Source of the DNA: Villigracilis sp900696595
GTDB taxonomy: Bacteria > Chloroflexota > Anaerolineae > Anaerolineales > Villigracilaceae
Length of the DNA: 64,000 nt
Direction of reading: 5' to 3'
NCBI GenBank assembly: GCA_030263615.1
Contig: SZPH01000002.1
Coordinates: 1 to 64,000 of the forward strand
A program made the translations under genes and the position numbers. Under the pieces are notes generated by a model. It did not search any database. It was not told the DNA's origin and saw only the letters and a program-made list of their open reading frames with translations. Below, one piece after another: positions 18,038-26,420 of the stretch (position 1 is the stretch's first letter; every line of letters begins with the position of its first letter).

Positions 18038-18202
18038 ATCCGTATTTTTCTTCCAAAGACATTCAGCGCGTTTCGCGGCTCAAACACACCCGACAGCGGA
18101 TACTGATGGTATGCATCAGACAGGAGAAATGTTATGGATGATAAATAAACAGGAACCCTTGCGCTTTCAGTTCATTCAAATTTCCCAGAGTGAGGAGCTA
18201 CC

Positions 18203-19588
18203 ATGAGCGACAAATATAAGTTCGAACTTACCGAAGCCGACCTGCCGAAGGCCTGGTACAACATCAACCCCGATATGCCGGTGGACCCGGCCAAGACCGC
18301 CTGGAACGCGGTGTTGCATCCCGGCACGCTGGAGCCTGTGACGCCCGACTTCCTGTCCGTCCTGTTCCCGATGCGATTCATCGGCGAGGCGATGAGCCTG
18401 GAACGCTGGGTCGAGATCCCCGAACCGGTGCGCGAGATCTACAAACTGTGGCGCCCGTCGCCGCTCCATCGCGCGCATCGGCTGGAGAAGGCGCTCGACA
18501 CGCCCGCCCACATTTACTACAAGTATGAAGGCGTCTCCCCCGTCGGCTCGCACAAGTCCAACACCGCCATCGCGCAGGCGTTTTACGCCAAAGAGGAAGG
18601 CGTGAAGGGATTCACGACCGAGACCGGAGCCGGACAGTGGGGCTCGGCGATGTCCATGGCGTGCAGTTTCTTTAACCTGGAATGTCATGTGTACATGGTG
18701 AAGGTTTCCTACAACCAGAAACCCTATCGCCGCATCATCATGGAAAACTTTGGCGCGACCGTCACCCCCAGCCCGTCCGACAAGACCGAATACGGGCGCA
18801 AAGTGCTGGCGGAGAACCCGAACAGCCCCGGCTCGCTCGGCATCGCCATCTCGGAGGGGGTGGAAGCGGCGGTCGCCTCCAACGGCAAGTATAAATACTG
18901 CCTCGGCTCCGTGCTGGGACCCGTGTTGATGCATCAGACCGTCATCGGACTCGAGGCTCTCAAGCAGTTCGACATGGCCGGAGAATACCCGGACATGGTC
19001 ATCGCCTGCGCCGGGGGCGGGAGCAACTTCGCCGGGTTCACCTTCCCGTTCATCCACAAGAATTTGACGGAAGGACAAAAGACCAGGGTGATTGCCGTCG
19101 AACCGGCCGCCTGCCCGTCCCTGACCAAGGGCAAGTACACCTTCGATTACGGCGATACGGCCCGCATGGCGCCCGTCGTCAAGATGCACACGCTCGGTCA
19201 TGGATTCATGCCGGACGGAATCCATGCCGGCGGGTTGCGCTATCACGGCATGGCGCCTCACGTCTCCGCCCTGGTGGACAGCGGCCACATCGAAGCGATC
19301 GCCCTTGATCAGCTCGAGACCTTTGAAGGCGCGCGCATGTTCGCGCAAGCCGAAGGCATCGTCCCGGCTCCCGAGTCCTCCCATGCCGTTCGCGCCGCAA
19401 TCAACGAAGCGGTGAAATGCAAAGAGGAAGGCAAGAAGAAAGTGATCGCCTTTAATCTCTCCGGGCATGGGTTGTTCGACCTGGGCGCGTACGACGAATA
19501 CCTGAAGGGCAACCTCAAAAGCACCAGCGGCTACTCCGAAACAAAAGTTGAGGAAGCCATGAAAGACCTGCCGCAGGTCGCCCTGTAG
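18203..19588 (+). CDS. trpB: TrpB2-type tryptophan synthase beta chain
   Basis: A 461-aa PLP enzyme of the TrpB2 class, longer than TrpB1 and with the N-terminal extension of that class. The PLP lysine is K118 in GSHKSNT; the phosphate loop GGGSN lies near residue 268. It joins indole with serine (or a serine derivative) to give L-tryptophan. No trpA is nearby, so free indole would be the substrate. SD GAGGAG is 5 nt before ATG. It stands before indolepyruvate oxidoreductase and aminotransferase genes, so a role in feeding indole into tryptophan catabolism is plausible; ordinary salvage is the alternative. Confidence 0.88.
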   Translation: MSDKYKFELTEADLPKAWYNINPDMPVDPAKTAWNAVLHPGTLEPVTPDFLSVLFPMRFIGEAMSLERWVEIPEPVREIYKLWRPSPLHRAHRLEKALDTPAHIYYKYEGVSPVGSHKSNTAIAQAFYAKEEGVKGFTTETGAGQWGSAMSMACSFFNLECHVYMVKVSYNQKPYRRIIMENFGATVTPSPSDKTEYGRKVLAENPNSPGSLGIAISEGVEAAVASNGKYKYCLGSVLGPVLMHQTVIGLEALKQFDMAGEYPDMVIACAGGGSNFAGFTFPFIHKNLTEGQKTRVIAVEPAACPSLTKGKYTFDYGDTARMAPVVKMHTLGHGFMPDGIHAGGLRYHGMAPHVSALVDSGHIEAIALDQLETFEGARMFAQAEGIVPAPESSHAVRAAINEAVKCKEEGKKKVIAFNLSGHGLFDLGAYDEYLKGNLKSTSGYSETKVEEAMKDLPQVAL

Positions 19589-19603
19589 CGCGTATGTAAC
19601 ACA

Positions 19604-19683
19604 TTCATTTCCCCGGCTTTGGAAAGCCGGGGAAATGAAAATTGACGGCAAATAAAGTAAGTCGGAATGACATTCCGGCTTAC
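19604..19683. terminator. Two hairpins between trpB2 and iorA
   Basis: A 17-bp stem with 2-nt loop (19604-19639, ttcatttccccggcttt and its complement) is followed by a smaller one (19657-19683, gtaagtcggaat..attccggcttac). There is no T-run after either, so they may reduce rather than end transcription. The gene at 19736 has no clear SD. Confidence 0.5.
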
Positions 19684-19735
19684 AGGCGCCAGTACCTGAC
19701 AATTTTCGATTGGATTATTTTAGAGTACATTACCC

Positions 19736-21613
19736 ATGAACTCTCAACTACTCACAGGGAACGAAGCGATCGCTTTGGGGATTGTGGAGCAGGGTTGTCG
19801 CGTGGCGACCGCCTACCCAGGCACACCGAGTTCCGAGATATTGGCGGGAGTTGTCAAGTATAAGAAACGCCTCAACCGCGACGTGTACACGGAATGGTCG
19901 GTCAATGAAAAGGTGGCGTTCGAGGTCGCCCTTGCCGCAAGTTGGACGGGACTGCGCGCCGCCGTAGCGATGAAACAGGTGGGGTTGAACGTCGCTTCCG
20001 ACCCGCTCTTCAGCGCCGCGTACACGGGCGTGAAGGGCGGGTTTGTCGTCATCCCCGCGGACGATCCAGGTCCGCACTCGTCGCAGACCGAACAGGACTC
20101 GCGCCTGCTGGCGCTGACCGCCAAAGTCCCAGTGTTTGATCCGTCCACGCCTGCGGAGGCGCGCGAGATGGTCAAGGACGCGTTCGAGTTGTCCGAGTGG
20201 TTCAGGATTCCCGTCATCGTGCGCCCGACGACGCGCTTGTGTCACGCCGTCAGTCCAAGTGATGTGGATGAATCTTCAACGAGCGGAGAAGCGCCGTCTG
20301 CCAAATTTCAAAAAGACCCGACGCATTGGACCGCCACTCCCAAACTGCGTTACAAACTGCACACGGAACTCAACCAGAAACTAACCGACATCGCCGCCGA
20401 GTTTTCCAACTCCAAACATAACTACATCGCGGATGCCGAAGCGGGCGGCGGGGTGGGAATCGTCGCCTCGGGCGTGGCGTTCCTCACCGCGCAACAAGCC
20501 CTGACCGAATTGGGCGTCCGCGTTCCGATGTTGAAGATCGGCACGCCGTATCCGTTGCCGACATCTTATGTTGAAAGTTTTTGCGCCTTGTTTCAAACGG
20601 TCATCGTGCTGGAAGAACCAGACGCATGTATTGAATTGCAAATACCGAATCGAGATCAAGTGCGGGGACGACTCGACGGGAGCGTGCCGAACGCGGGCGA
20701 GTTGACTCCCGAAGTGATGTTTTCGATCCTGCACAAAGTTTTCAGCGAGGCGGGGATTCAGGTCAACGCTTCGCCCGAAGATGGCGAACTGAGCGCCTTC
20801 ATCAAGACGCTTTCGCTTCCCGTACGCCGACCGCGACTCTGCCCTGGCTGTTCGCATCGCTCCGCGTTCTATTCCATGAAGCGGACGTTCGGTCCGCGCG
20901 CGATCTACCCTGGCGACATCGGCTGTTACACGCTGGGGACCAACCTGCGGGCGGTGGATACCTTCGTGGACATGGGCGCTTCGATCACCATGGCGAACGG
21001 ATTCTTCCAAGCCAACCGACTCGCAGGGGACGAACGCGCCATCGTCGCGTCCATCGGCGATTCGACCTTCCTTCATTCGGGCATACCGCCGTTGATCAAC
21101 GCCGTCCACACAGGCGCGCGTTTCGTTTTGTTGATCTTGGATAATCACACCACCGCCATGACGGGCTTTCAACCGACTCCCGCCAACGACTATCTGGCGG
21201 ACGGTTCGGAGGCGCCGCGCAAGGTTTCCATCCCCGATCTTGTGCGCGCCTGCGGAGTGGAATACCTCAAAGTGACCGACCCGTACGAGCAGGAGGATTT
21301 CACCGAGATATTAAAAGAAGCGCAGGCGTACGCGCAGTCGCCCGAAGGCGGCGTGGCGGTCATCATCGCCGACCGACCGTGCGTTTTGTACGATCCCAGC
21401 CCAGTCGTGGAAGAACCGCTCCCCGTCATCGTCACCGACGAATGTGACGGTTGCCGCTTCTGCACCGAAGCCTTTGAATGTCCCGCGCTCATTCTGCGCC
21501 CCGACGGCAGCCGCGTGGATATTGACTACAAAATCTGCATTGACTGCGGTCAATGTATTGACGCCTGCTACAAAGGCTTCATCGTCCCGAAGGTCGCGGA
21601 GGTGGCGGCGTGA
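19736..21613 (+). CDS. iorA: Indolepyruvate ferredoxin oxidoreductase alpha subunit, copy 1
   Basis: A 625-aa IorA-type subunit. The N-terminal pyrimidine domain begins LLTGNEAIALGIVEQG with AYPGTPSSE; the TPP-binding part has CPGCSHRSAF, GDIGCYTLG and GDSTFLHSGIPPLINAV. A C-terminal two-cluster ferredoxin domain has C-x2-C-x2-C-x5-CP and CIDCGQCIDAC. With IorB it oxidatively decarboxylates aryl pyruvates to aryl-acetyl-CoA and reduces ferredoxin. It differs most from the other two copies (50720, 59639) and is the one next to trpB2 and the aminotransferase, so indolepyruvate is the favoured substrate. Confidence 0.9.
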   Translation: MNSQLLTGNEAIALGIVEQGCRVATAYPGTPSSEILAGVVKYKKRLNRDVYTEWSVNEKVAFEVALAASWTGLRAAVAMKQVGLNVASDPLFSAAYTGVKGGFVVIPADDPGPHSSQTEQDSRLLALTAKVPVFDPSTPAEAREMVKDAFELSEWFRIPVIVRPTTRLCHAVSPSDVDESSTSGEAPSAKFQKDPTHWTATPKLRYKLHTELNQKLTDIAAEFSNSKHNYIADAEAGGGVGIVASGVAFLTAQQALTELGVRVPMLKIGTPYPLPTSYVESFCALFQTVIVLEEPDACIELQIPNRDQVRGRLDGSVPNAGELTPEVMFSILHKVFSEAGIQVNASPEDGELSAFIKTLSLPVRRPRLCPGCSHRSAFYSMKRTFGPRAIYPGDIGCYTLGTNLRAVDTFVDMGASITMANGFFQANRLAGDERAIVASIGDSTFLHSGIPPLINAVHTGARFVLLILDNHTTAMTGFQPTPANDYLADGSEAPRKVSIPDLVRACGVEYLKVTDPYEQEDFTEILKEAQAYAQSPEGGVAVIIADRPCVLYDPSPVVEEPLPVIVTDECDGCRFCTEAFECPALILRPDGSRVDIDYKICIDCGQCIDACYKGFIVPKVAEVAA

Positions 21614-21652
21614 TTTTTGTACCGCAAAATTTATTTTGCGGTTGGAGTAGGA

Positions 21653-21838
21653 CGCAAGGTATTGCACTTTTCTAAATTAATCGAGCAATAAAGTTGGCTT
21701 CGATCAGCCAAAACCTAACCACGAAGACACGGAGACACTGAGAAAAAATCTCTTAAAACTCCGTGACTCGGTGTCTCGGTGGTTCAAAATGAGCTGGGTC
21801 AATTGCTCGATTTAATTGTTAATTTGCAAAACCTTGCG
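21653..21838. mobile_element. MITE-like element, copy 1
   Basis: About 186 bp with imperfect inverted ends (cgcaaggt-ttgca...aatcgagcaat) around an inner palindrome of the type acacggagacactgag / actccgtgactcggtgtct. Related copies lie at about 26238-26412 and 30775-30939. It ends 22 nt before iorB. A separate small palindrome, taccgcaaaatttattttgcggt, precedes it at 21620-21642. Confidence 0.65.
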
Positions 21839-21860
21839 GTATGGTGAAATCAATATATCA

Positions 21861-22457
21861 ATGACATCAACTTCAACACCCGAACTCAAGATCGTCATCG
21901 CTGGAATCGGCGGGCAGGGAATCGTCTTCCTCACGCGGCTGATCTCGCAGACCGCCGTCAACCTCGGCTATCGAGTCGTCGTCTCGGAGACGCACGGCAT
22001 GAGTCAACGCGGCGGCGCGGTCTTCTCGCATCTCAAGGTCAACGGCAGCGACGCGCCGCTCATCCAGCGCGGCTCGGCGGACCTGATGATCGCGCTGGAC
22101 GCGAACGAAGCCTTGCAAAACATGGATTACATGCGGCGCGGCGGAACGGTCTTCGTCAACTCCAAGGATGGCTTGCGCCCCGAAATCGCCCCGCACCTCG
22201 AACGGTTGAACATCCGCGTGGCGAGCCTGCCCGCCAGCGCCATCGCCGTCGAATTGGGGTCGGCGGCGGCGACGAACATCGTCATGGCGGGCTTCGTCGC
22301 CGCGTACGACGCGTTGAACCTTCCGCTCGAAAACATGATCGAAACCATCAAGCAAGCCGCCAGCAAAGGCGCGGAGCGAAATCTCAAAGCGCTGGAGGCG
22401 GGCTTTCAGGCGGGACAAAGACAAATCGAATCCGCGCAAAAAATTCCCAGCGAATAA
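21861..22457 (+). CDS. iorB: Indolepyruvate ferredoxin oxidoreductase beta subunit, copy 1
   Basis: 198 aa from the ATG at 21861. The family signature IAGIGGQGIVFLTRLIS opens the protein, followed by ETHGMSQRGGAVFSHLK near residues 48-64. It is the small subunit that completes IorA. The SD is weak, and the MITE-like element lies directly upstream between iorA and iorB. Confidence 0.9.
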   Translation: MTSTSTPELKIVIAGIGGQGIVFLTRLISQTAVNLGYRVVVSETHGMSQRGGAVFSHLKVNGSDAPLIQRGSADLMIALDANEALQNMDYMRRGGTVFVNSKDGLRPEIAPHLERLNIRVASLPASAIAVELGSAAATNIVMAGFVAAYDALNLPLENMIETIKQAASKGAERNLKALEAGFQAGQRQIESAQKIPSE

Positions 22458-22460
22458 TTC

Positions 22461-23306
22461 ATGAACTCATTCGACCACTTCACCCCCGCGACGCTCTCCG
22501 AGGCTCTGTCATTATTGGCGGAGCGCAACGGCGGCGCGGCGATCATCGCGGGCGGCACCGATCTTTTATTGCGAATGAAAAACGGATTCGCAAAACCGCG
22601 CGCCGTCGTCAACATCAAACGCATCCCTGACCTGCGCGGCATTTCATTCGACTCAACTTCGGGATTGCGCCTCGGCGCTTTGACCACGCTTCGGGACTTA
22701 ACCCGCTCGCCTCAAATCCTCGACCTGTATCCCGTCCTCGCCCTCGCGGCGGGACTCATGGCTTCGGAACAGATTCGCAACCTCGCCACGCTGGGAGGGA
22801 ATCTCTGCAACGCCTCGCCCTCCGCCGACCTCGCCCCGCCTCTCATCGCCCTTGAGGCGGTTGCCTGTCTCGTCAGCCTTTCCTCCGAGCGACAGATTCC
22901 CCTCGCCGATTTTTTCACGGGTCCAGGCAAATCCGTCATGCAGCGCGGCGAACTGCTGAAAGAGATCATCGTCCCGCCGCCGCAGGGCAAGACGGTTTAT
23001 CTCAAACATTCGCCGCGCGCTTTCATGGACATCGCCATCGTCGGCGCGGCGGTGCGGATTGACAAGCAGGGCGGCAAATGCCGTCAGGCGCGAATAACGC
23101 TTGGGGCGGTCGCGCCAACTCCACTTCGGGTGAGAAGCGGGGAGGAAATTTTGGAGGGGCAGGCGCTCACGGACGAGAGAATCCGCCAAGCCGCGAAAAT
23201 ATCCGCCGAATCCTGTTCGCCCATCAGCGACGTGCGCGGCGCGGCGTGGTATCGAAAACGGATGGTCGAAGTTTTGGTGCGAAGAGGAATCGAAGCGACG
23301 TTATGA
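22461..23306 (+). CDS. Molybdenum hydroxylase FAD subunit, region 2
   Basis: 281 aa, with FAD loops AGGTDLLLRMKNG near residues 31-43 and ATLGGNLCNASPSADLAPP near 111-129. It lacks the insertion that carries an extra 4Fe-4S cluster in 4-hydroxybenzoyl-CoA reductase (about 324 aa), so that function is unlikely. Next to IorAB and the HyuAB/mutase set, it best fits the indoleacetate-oxidising hydroxylase that makes oxindoleacetate. It overlaps the next gene by ATGA. Confidence 0.88.
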   Translation: MNSFDHFTPATLSEALSLLAERNGGAAIIAGGTDLLLRMKNGFAKPRAVVNIKRIPDLRGISFDSTSGLRLGALTTLRDLTRSPQILDLYPVLALAAGLMASEQIRNLATLGGNLCNASPSADLAPPLIALEAVACLVSLSSERQIPLADFFTGPGKSVMQRGELLKEIIVPPPQGKTVYLKHSPRAFMDIAIVGAAVRIDKQGGKCRQARITLGAVAPTPLRVRSGEEILEGQALTDERIRQAAKISAESCSPISDVRGAAWYRKRMVEVLVRRGIEATL

Positions 23307-23770
23307 AAACGCTCATCCTACTTCATGTCAACGGCGACGCGCATGAAATTTATATTGACGCGCGGCGCACGGTGTTGGATGTTTTGCGAAACGAACTGGG
23401 ACTGATGGGCGCGCATCGCGGTTGTGACTCGGGCGATTGCGGCGCGTGTACCGTCATCGTGGACGGTCAGCCGATGACTGCGTGCATGATGCTGGCGGCG
23501 GATTGGAACGGCGCGGAGATTCTTACGGTTGAGGGGCTCGCGCAGGATGGGCAACTTCATCCGATTCAAAAAGCATTGGTCGAGAAGGGCGGCATCCAAT
23601 GCGGGTTTTGCACGCCAGGCTTTGTGATGAACATCAAGGCGCTGCTCGATGAAAACCCCAACCCGACGGAAGACGAAGCGCGCGCGTGGCTGGCGGGAAA
23701 TTTATGCCGATGCACGGGCTACGCAAAAATCGTCGAGGCGGTAATGAGCGTGGCGGGAGGCGGTTCATGA
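23303..23770 (+). CDS. Molybdenum hydroxylase 2Fe-2S subunit, region 2
   Basis: 155 aa from the ATG at 23303. Two 2Fe-2S sites: C41, C46, C49, C61 (GCDSGDCGAC) and C100, C103, C135, C137 (CGFCTPG, CRCTGY). Overlaps of 4 nt on both sides couple its translation to the FAD and molybdopterin subunits. Confidence 0.93.
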   Translation: MKTLILLHVNGDAHEIYIDARRTVLDVLRNELGLMGAHRGCDSGDCGACTVIVDGQPMTACMMLAADWNGAEILTVEGLAQDGQLHPIQKALVEKGGIQCGFCTPGFVMNIKALLDENPNPTEDEARAWLAGNLCRCTGYAKIVEAVMSVAGGGS

Positions 23771-26106
23771 ACAACGCGCTCATCGGTCAGCGGATTCCAA
23801 AACTGGACGCGCCCAACAAAGCGACGGGCAAAACGACGTACGGTCACGATGTCCGTTTGCCAGGGATGTTGCACGGACGGATTTTGTACTCGCGCCATCC
23901 GCACGCGAAGATCGTCCGCATGGACACCTCCCGCGCCGAAAAATTGCGCGGCGTGAAATGCGTGTTGACGGCGAAAGACAACCCGCCGCACAAGTTCGGC
24001 TACGGCAAGGATAACCGCCCGTTCAAGGAGACGGCGCGGAGTCTGCGCGATGAAATTGCGGGCGTGGTCGCCACCGACGCGGATATTGCCGAGGAAGCGT
24101 TGTCGCTCATCGAAGTGGATTACGAACTTTTGCCCGCCGTCTTTTCGCCGCGTGAGGCGTTGAGCGAAGGCGCGCCGTTGATTCACCCCGAACACGGCTC
24201 GAATCTTTTTCAACGCTACAACTACTCGCACGGCGATCTGGCGCAGGGCGAGCGCGAGTCGGCGGTGGTGGTGGAGGCGAAGTATCTGCTTCCGTATGTC
24301 TCGCATGTCTGCATGGAAACCAGCGTCGTTGTCGCACAGTTCGATCATCGGGGTCATCTGACGCTGTGGAGCACAACTCAGATTCCGTTTTTACTGCAAC
24401 GCGATCTGTCCGAAGCGTTGAATATCCCAGGGAGTAATGTCCGTATCATTCAAACTGCCGTCGGCGGCGCGTTCGGGCGCGGGCTGGATATTTATCCGTA
24501 TGAGCCGATTGCGGCGTTGATGTCGCGCAAGACGGGCGCGCCTGTGCGTCTGGCGTTTTCACGCGAGGAGGAATTTACGGCGGGTCCCGCGCGCCAGCCT
24601 GCGGAAGTGACCATCCGCGCGGGCGCCAAAGCGGACGGGACGCTGACGTTCCGCGACGTTTCGTGCATGTTGGACATCGGCGCGTACGTTTCGTGGGGAA
24701 CGGTCACGCCGCTGGTGATGATGGAGACGACGGCTTCGCTGTATCAAGTTCCGCACACGCGTTTCATCGCCGATTGCGTTTATACCAATAACCTCATCAC
24801 GGGCGCGATGCGCGGGTACGGCAATCCGCAGTCCACGTTTTTTGTCGAGACCGTGATGGATCGTCTGGCGGAAGAATTGAAGATGGACCCCGTTGACTTC
24901 CGCATCTTGAACGCGAACGTGCCAAACTCCGAGACGCCGCAGGGATTGGTCATCACGTCCTGCGGGTTGAAGGAATGTCTGGAGGCGGTGGCGGGGAGCG
25001 CGGACTCTTCTGGAAGGATAAATACTACAAGGATGAAGGATGAAAGGGGAATGATGAATGCAAGCGCCAGTCTTCATCCTTCATCCTTCACCCTTCATCA
25101 TTCCAAAAAGCGCGGAATCGGTTTTGCATCCACGTTGAACGTGGGGGGCGGGGCGCGTATCTATCGAAGCGACGGTTGCGGGGCGACGGTGAAGGTGGAC
25201 GACTTCGGTCACGTTACGCTGGTGACTGGCTCGACGGAAATCGGTCAAGGTTCGGAGACGGTGTTGGCGCAGATCGTCGCGCAGACGCTGGGAGTCAAAA
25301 TCGAAAACGTCACCGTGTTGAACAGCGACACGGACGTCAAGCCGTGGGATGTGGGAGTCCACGCGAGCAGGACGACTTTTATCGCGGGCAACGCGGCTCA
25401 CCTTGCGGCGCTCGATGCGCGGAATCAACTCTTCGAGACGGCGGCGGAGTTGCTCAAGGTTGAGGCGGAGAATCTGCTCGTGAGGGAGGGGCAGGTTTGG
25501 GTCAAGAATGAAGCGGAGAAATCCATCCCGATTGAACAGGTTGCCCGTCGTCGTCATTTTCGGGAGGGGGGAAAAGTCATCCTCGGCGAAGGTTGGTATG
25601 ACCCGCCGACAAAACTTGTGGATAAGGATACGTACAAGGGAAATATTTCGGCGGCGTATGGCTTCGGCGCGCAGATGGCGGAAGTGGAAGTGGACACTGA
25701 AACGGGCGCGGTGCGCGTGTTGCGGCTGGCGTGCGCGAACGATGTGGGGCACGCGATCAACCCGATGGCGGTGGAGGGGCAGATCGAAGGCGGCGCGCAA
25801 ATGGGGCTGGGGTACGCGTTGACCGAAGAGTTGATCGTGAAAGATGGAAAAGTTTTGAACCCTGATTTGCTCGATTATCGTTTGTTCACGTCGGCGGATA
25901 TGCCCGCGATCGAAACGTTCATCATTGAAACCGACGACCCTGGCGGTCCGTTCGGCGCGAAGGGAGTCGGCGAGATGGGCGGCACGCCCACCGCCGCCGC
26001 GATTGCGAACGCGATCTACGACGCGGTCGGCGTACGGATGACTCAACTGCCGATGACTCCCGAGCGTGTGCTGGCGGCGTTGGATGAAAAGGCGAAGGAG
26101 AAGTAA
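23767..26106 (+). CDS. Molybdenum hydroxylase large subunit, region 2, with in-frame palindromic insert
   Basis: About 779 aa. Cofactor motifs are GGAFGRGLD, AMRGYGNPQ and IGQGSETVL, and the catalytic Glu is E736 in GAKGVGE. Residues about 418-447 (SSGRINTTRMKDERGMMN and onward) do not look like the family; the DNA there is a palindromic repeat inserted in frame. The site lies in the linker between the two molybdopterin domains, where an insert may be tolerated. It probably hydroxylates the indole ring carbon 2 of indoleacetate; this is inferred from the neighbours, not from substrate residues. Confidence 0.88.
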   Translation: MNNALIGQRIPKLDAPNKATGKTTYGHDVRLPGMLHGRILYSRHPHAKIVRMDTSRAEKLRGVKCVLTAKDNPPHKFGYGKDNRPFKETARSLRDEIAGVVATDADIAEEALSLIEVDYELLPAVFSPREALSEGAPLIHPEHGSNLFQRYNYSHGDLAQGERESAVVVEAKYLLPYVSHVCMETSVVVAQFDHRGHLTLWSTTQIPFLLQRDLSEALNIPGSNVRIIQTAVGGAFGRGLDIYPYEPIAALMSRKTGAPVRLAFSREEEFTAGPARQPAEVTIRAGAKADGTLTFRDVSCMLDIGAYVSWGTVTPLVMMETTASLYQVPHTRFIADCVYTNNLITGAMRGYGNPQSTFFVETVMDRLAEELKMDPVDFRILNANVPNSETPQGLVITSCGLKECLEAVAGSADSSGRINTTRMKDERGMMNASASLHPSSFTLHHSKKRGIGFASTLNVGGGARIYRSDGCGATVKVDDFGHVTLVTGSTEIGQGSETVLAQIVAQTLGVKIENVTVLNSDTDVKPWDVGVHASRTTFIAGNAAHLAALDARNQLFETAAELLKVEAENLLVREGQVWVKNEAEKSIPIEQVARRRHFREGGKVILGEGWYDPPTKLVDKDTYKGNISAAYGFGAQMAEVEVDTETGAVRVLRLACANDVGHAINPMAVEGQIEGGAQMGLGYALTEELIVKDGKVLNPDLLDYRLFTSADMPAIETFIIETDDPGGPFGAKGVGEMGGTPTAAAIANAIYDAVGVRMTQLPMTPERVLAALDEKAKEK
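25029..25104. repeat. Palindromic repeat inserted within the hydroxylase gene
   Basis: aaggatgaaggatga (25029-25043) is complementary to 25074-25088, and ggaatgatgaa (25048-25058) to 25094-25104. The element keeps the reading frame and has no stop codon, like the palindromic elements found inside Rickettsia genes. Confidence 0.75.
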
Positions 26107-26420
26107 TTGCAAGAGTTGGTTTTGCGTGGCGGTGAATCGGCGGGCTGATGCTTCGACGGGCTCAGCACAAGCGCCCTGCCTCAGTTCATGGAAGTCGGTT
26201 GAAACCGACTCGTTGCGCCAGCCCGCTCATTTGTTGCTGTTGTACTTTACAAATTAATCGAACAATCTCCCTGAGTTGGAAGCGCAAGAGCTTAACCACT
26301 GAGTCACGGAGACACAGAGAAAAACCACTTAAGTTCTCCGTGTCTCGGTGTCTCCGTGTTTCAAAAAGGGTTGGGTGGGTTGCTCGGTTTAGTTGGAAAT
26401 TATTGTTACAAGGAGAATCA
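26107..26420. repeat. Gap with repeats and MITE-like copy 2
   Basis: In order: the micro-palindrome cttcgacgggctcagcacaag (26151-26171); a copy of the tcagttcatggaagtcggttgaaaccgac hairpin (26180-26211), related to 4910; and the second MITE-like element (about 26238-26412), with its inner palindrome at 26296-26365. The SD AAGGAG of the next gene (26410-26415) overlaps the right end of the element. No gene seen. Confidence 0.65.

Noticed and set aside
17750..18040. T-box or tryptophan-type riboswitch before trpB2
   Set aside because: No T-box consensus and no run of Trp codons in the leader ORF; only the hairpins and terminator can be supported.
18134..18148. Four-codon frame (MDDK) with AGGAG before trpB2
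   Set aside because: Too short to support as a gene; may be chance.
22461..26106. Reading the region 2 hydroxylase as 4-hydroxybenzoyl-CoA reductase
   Set aside because: The FAD subunit (281 aa) lacks the extra 4Fe-4S insertion of HcrB, and the surrounding genes suit indoleacetate better.
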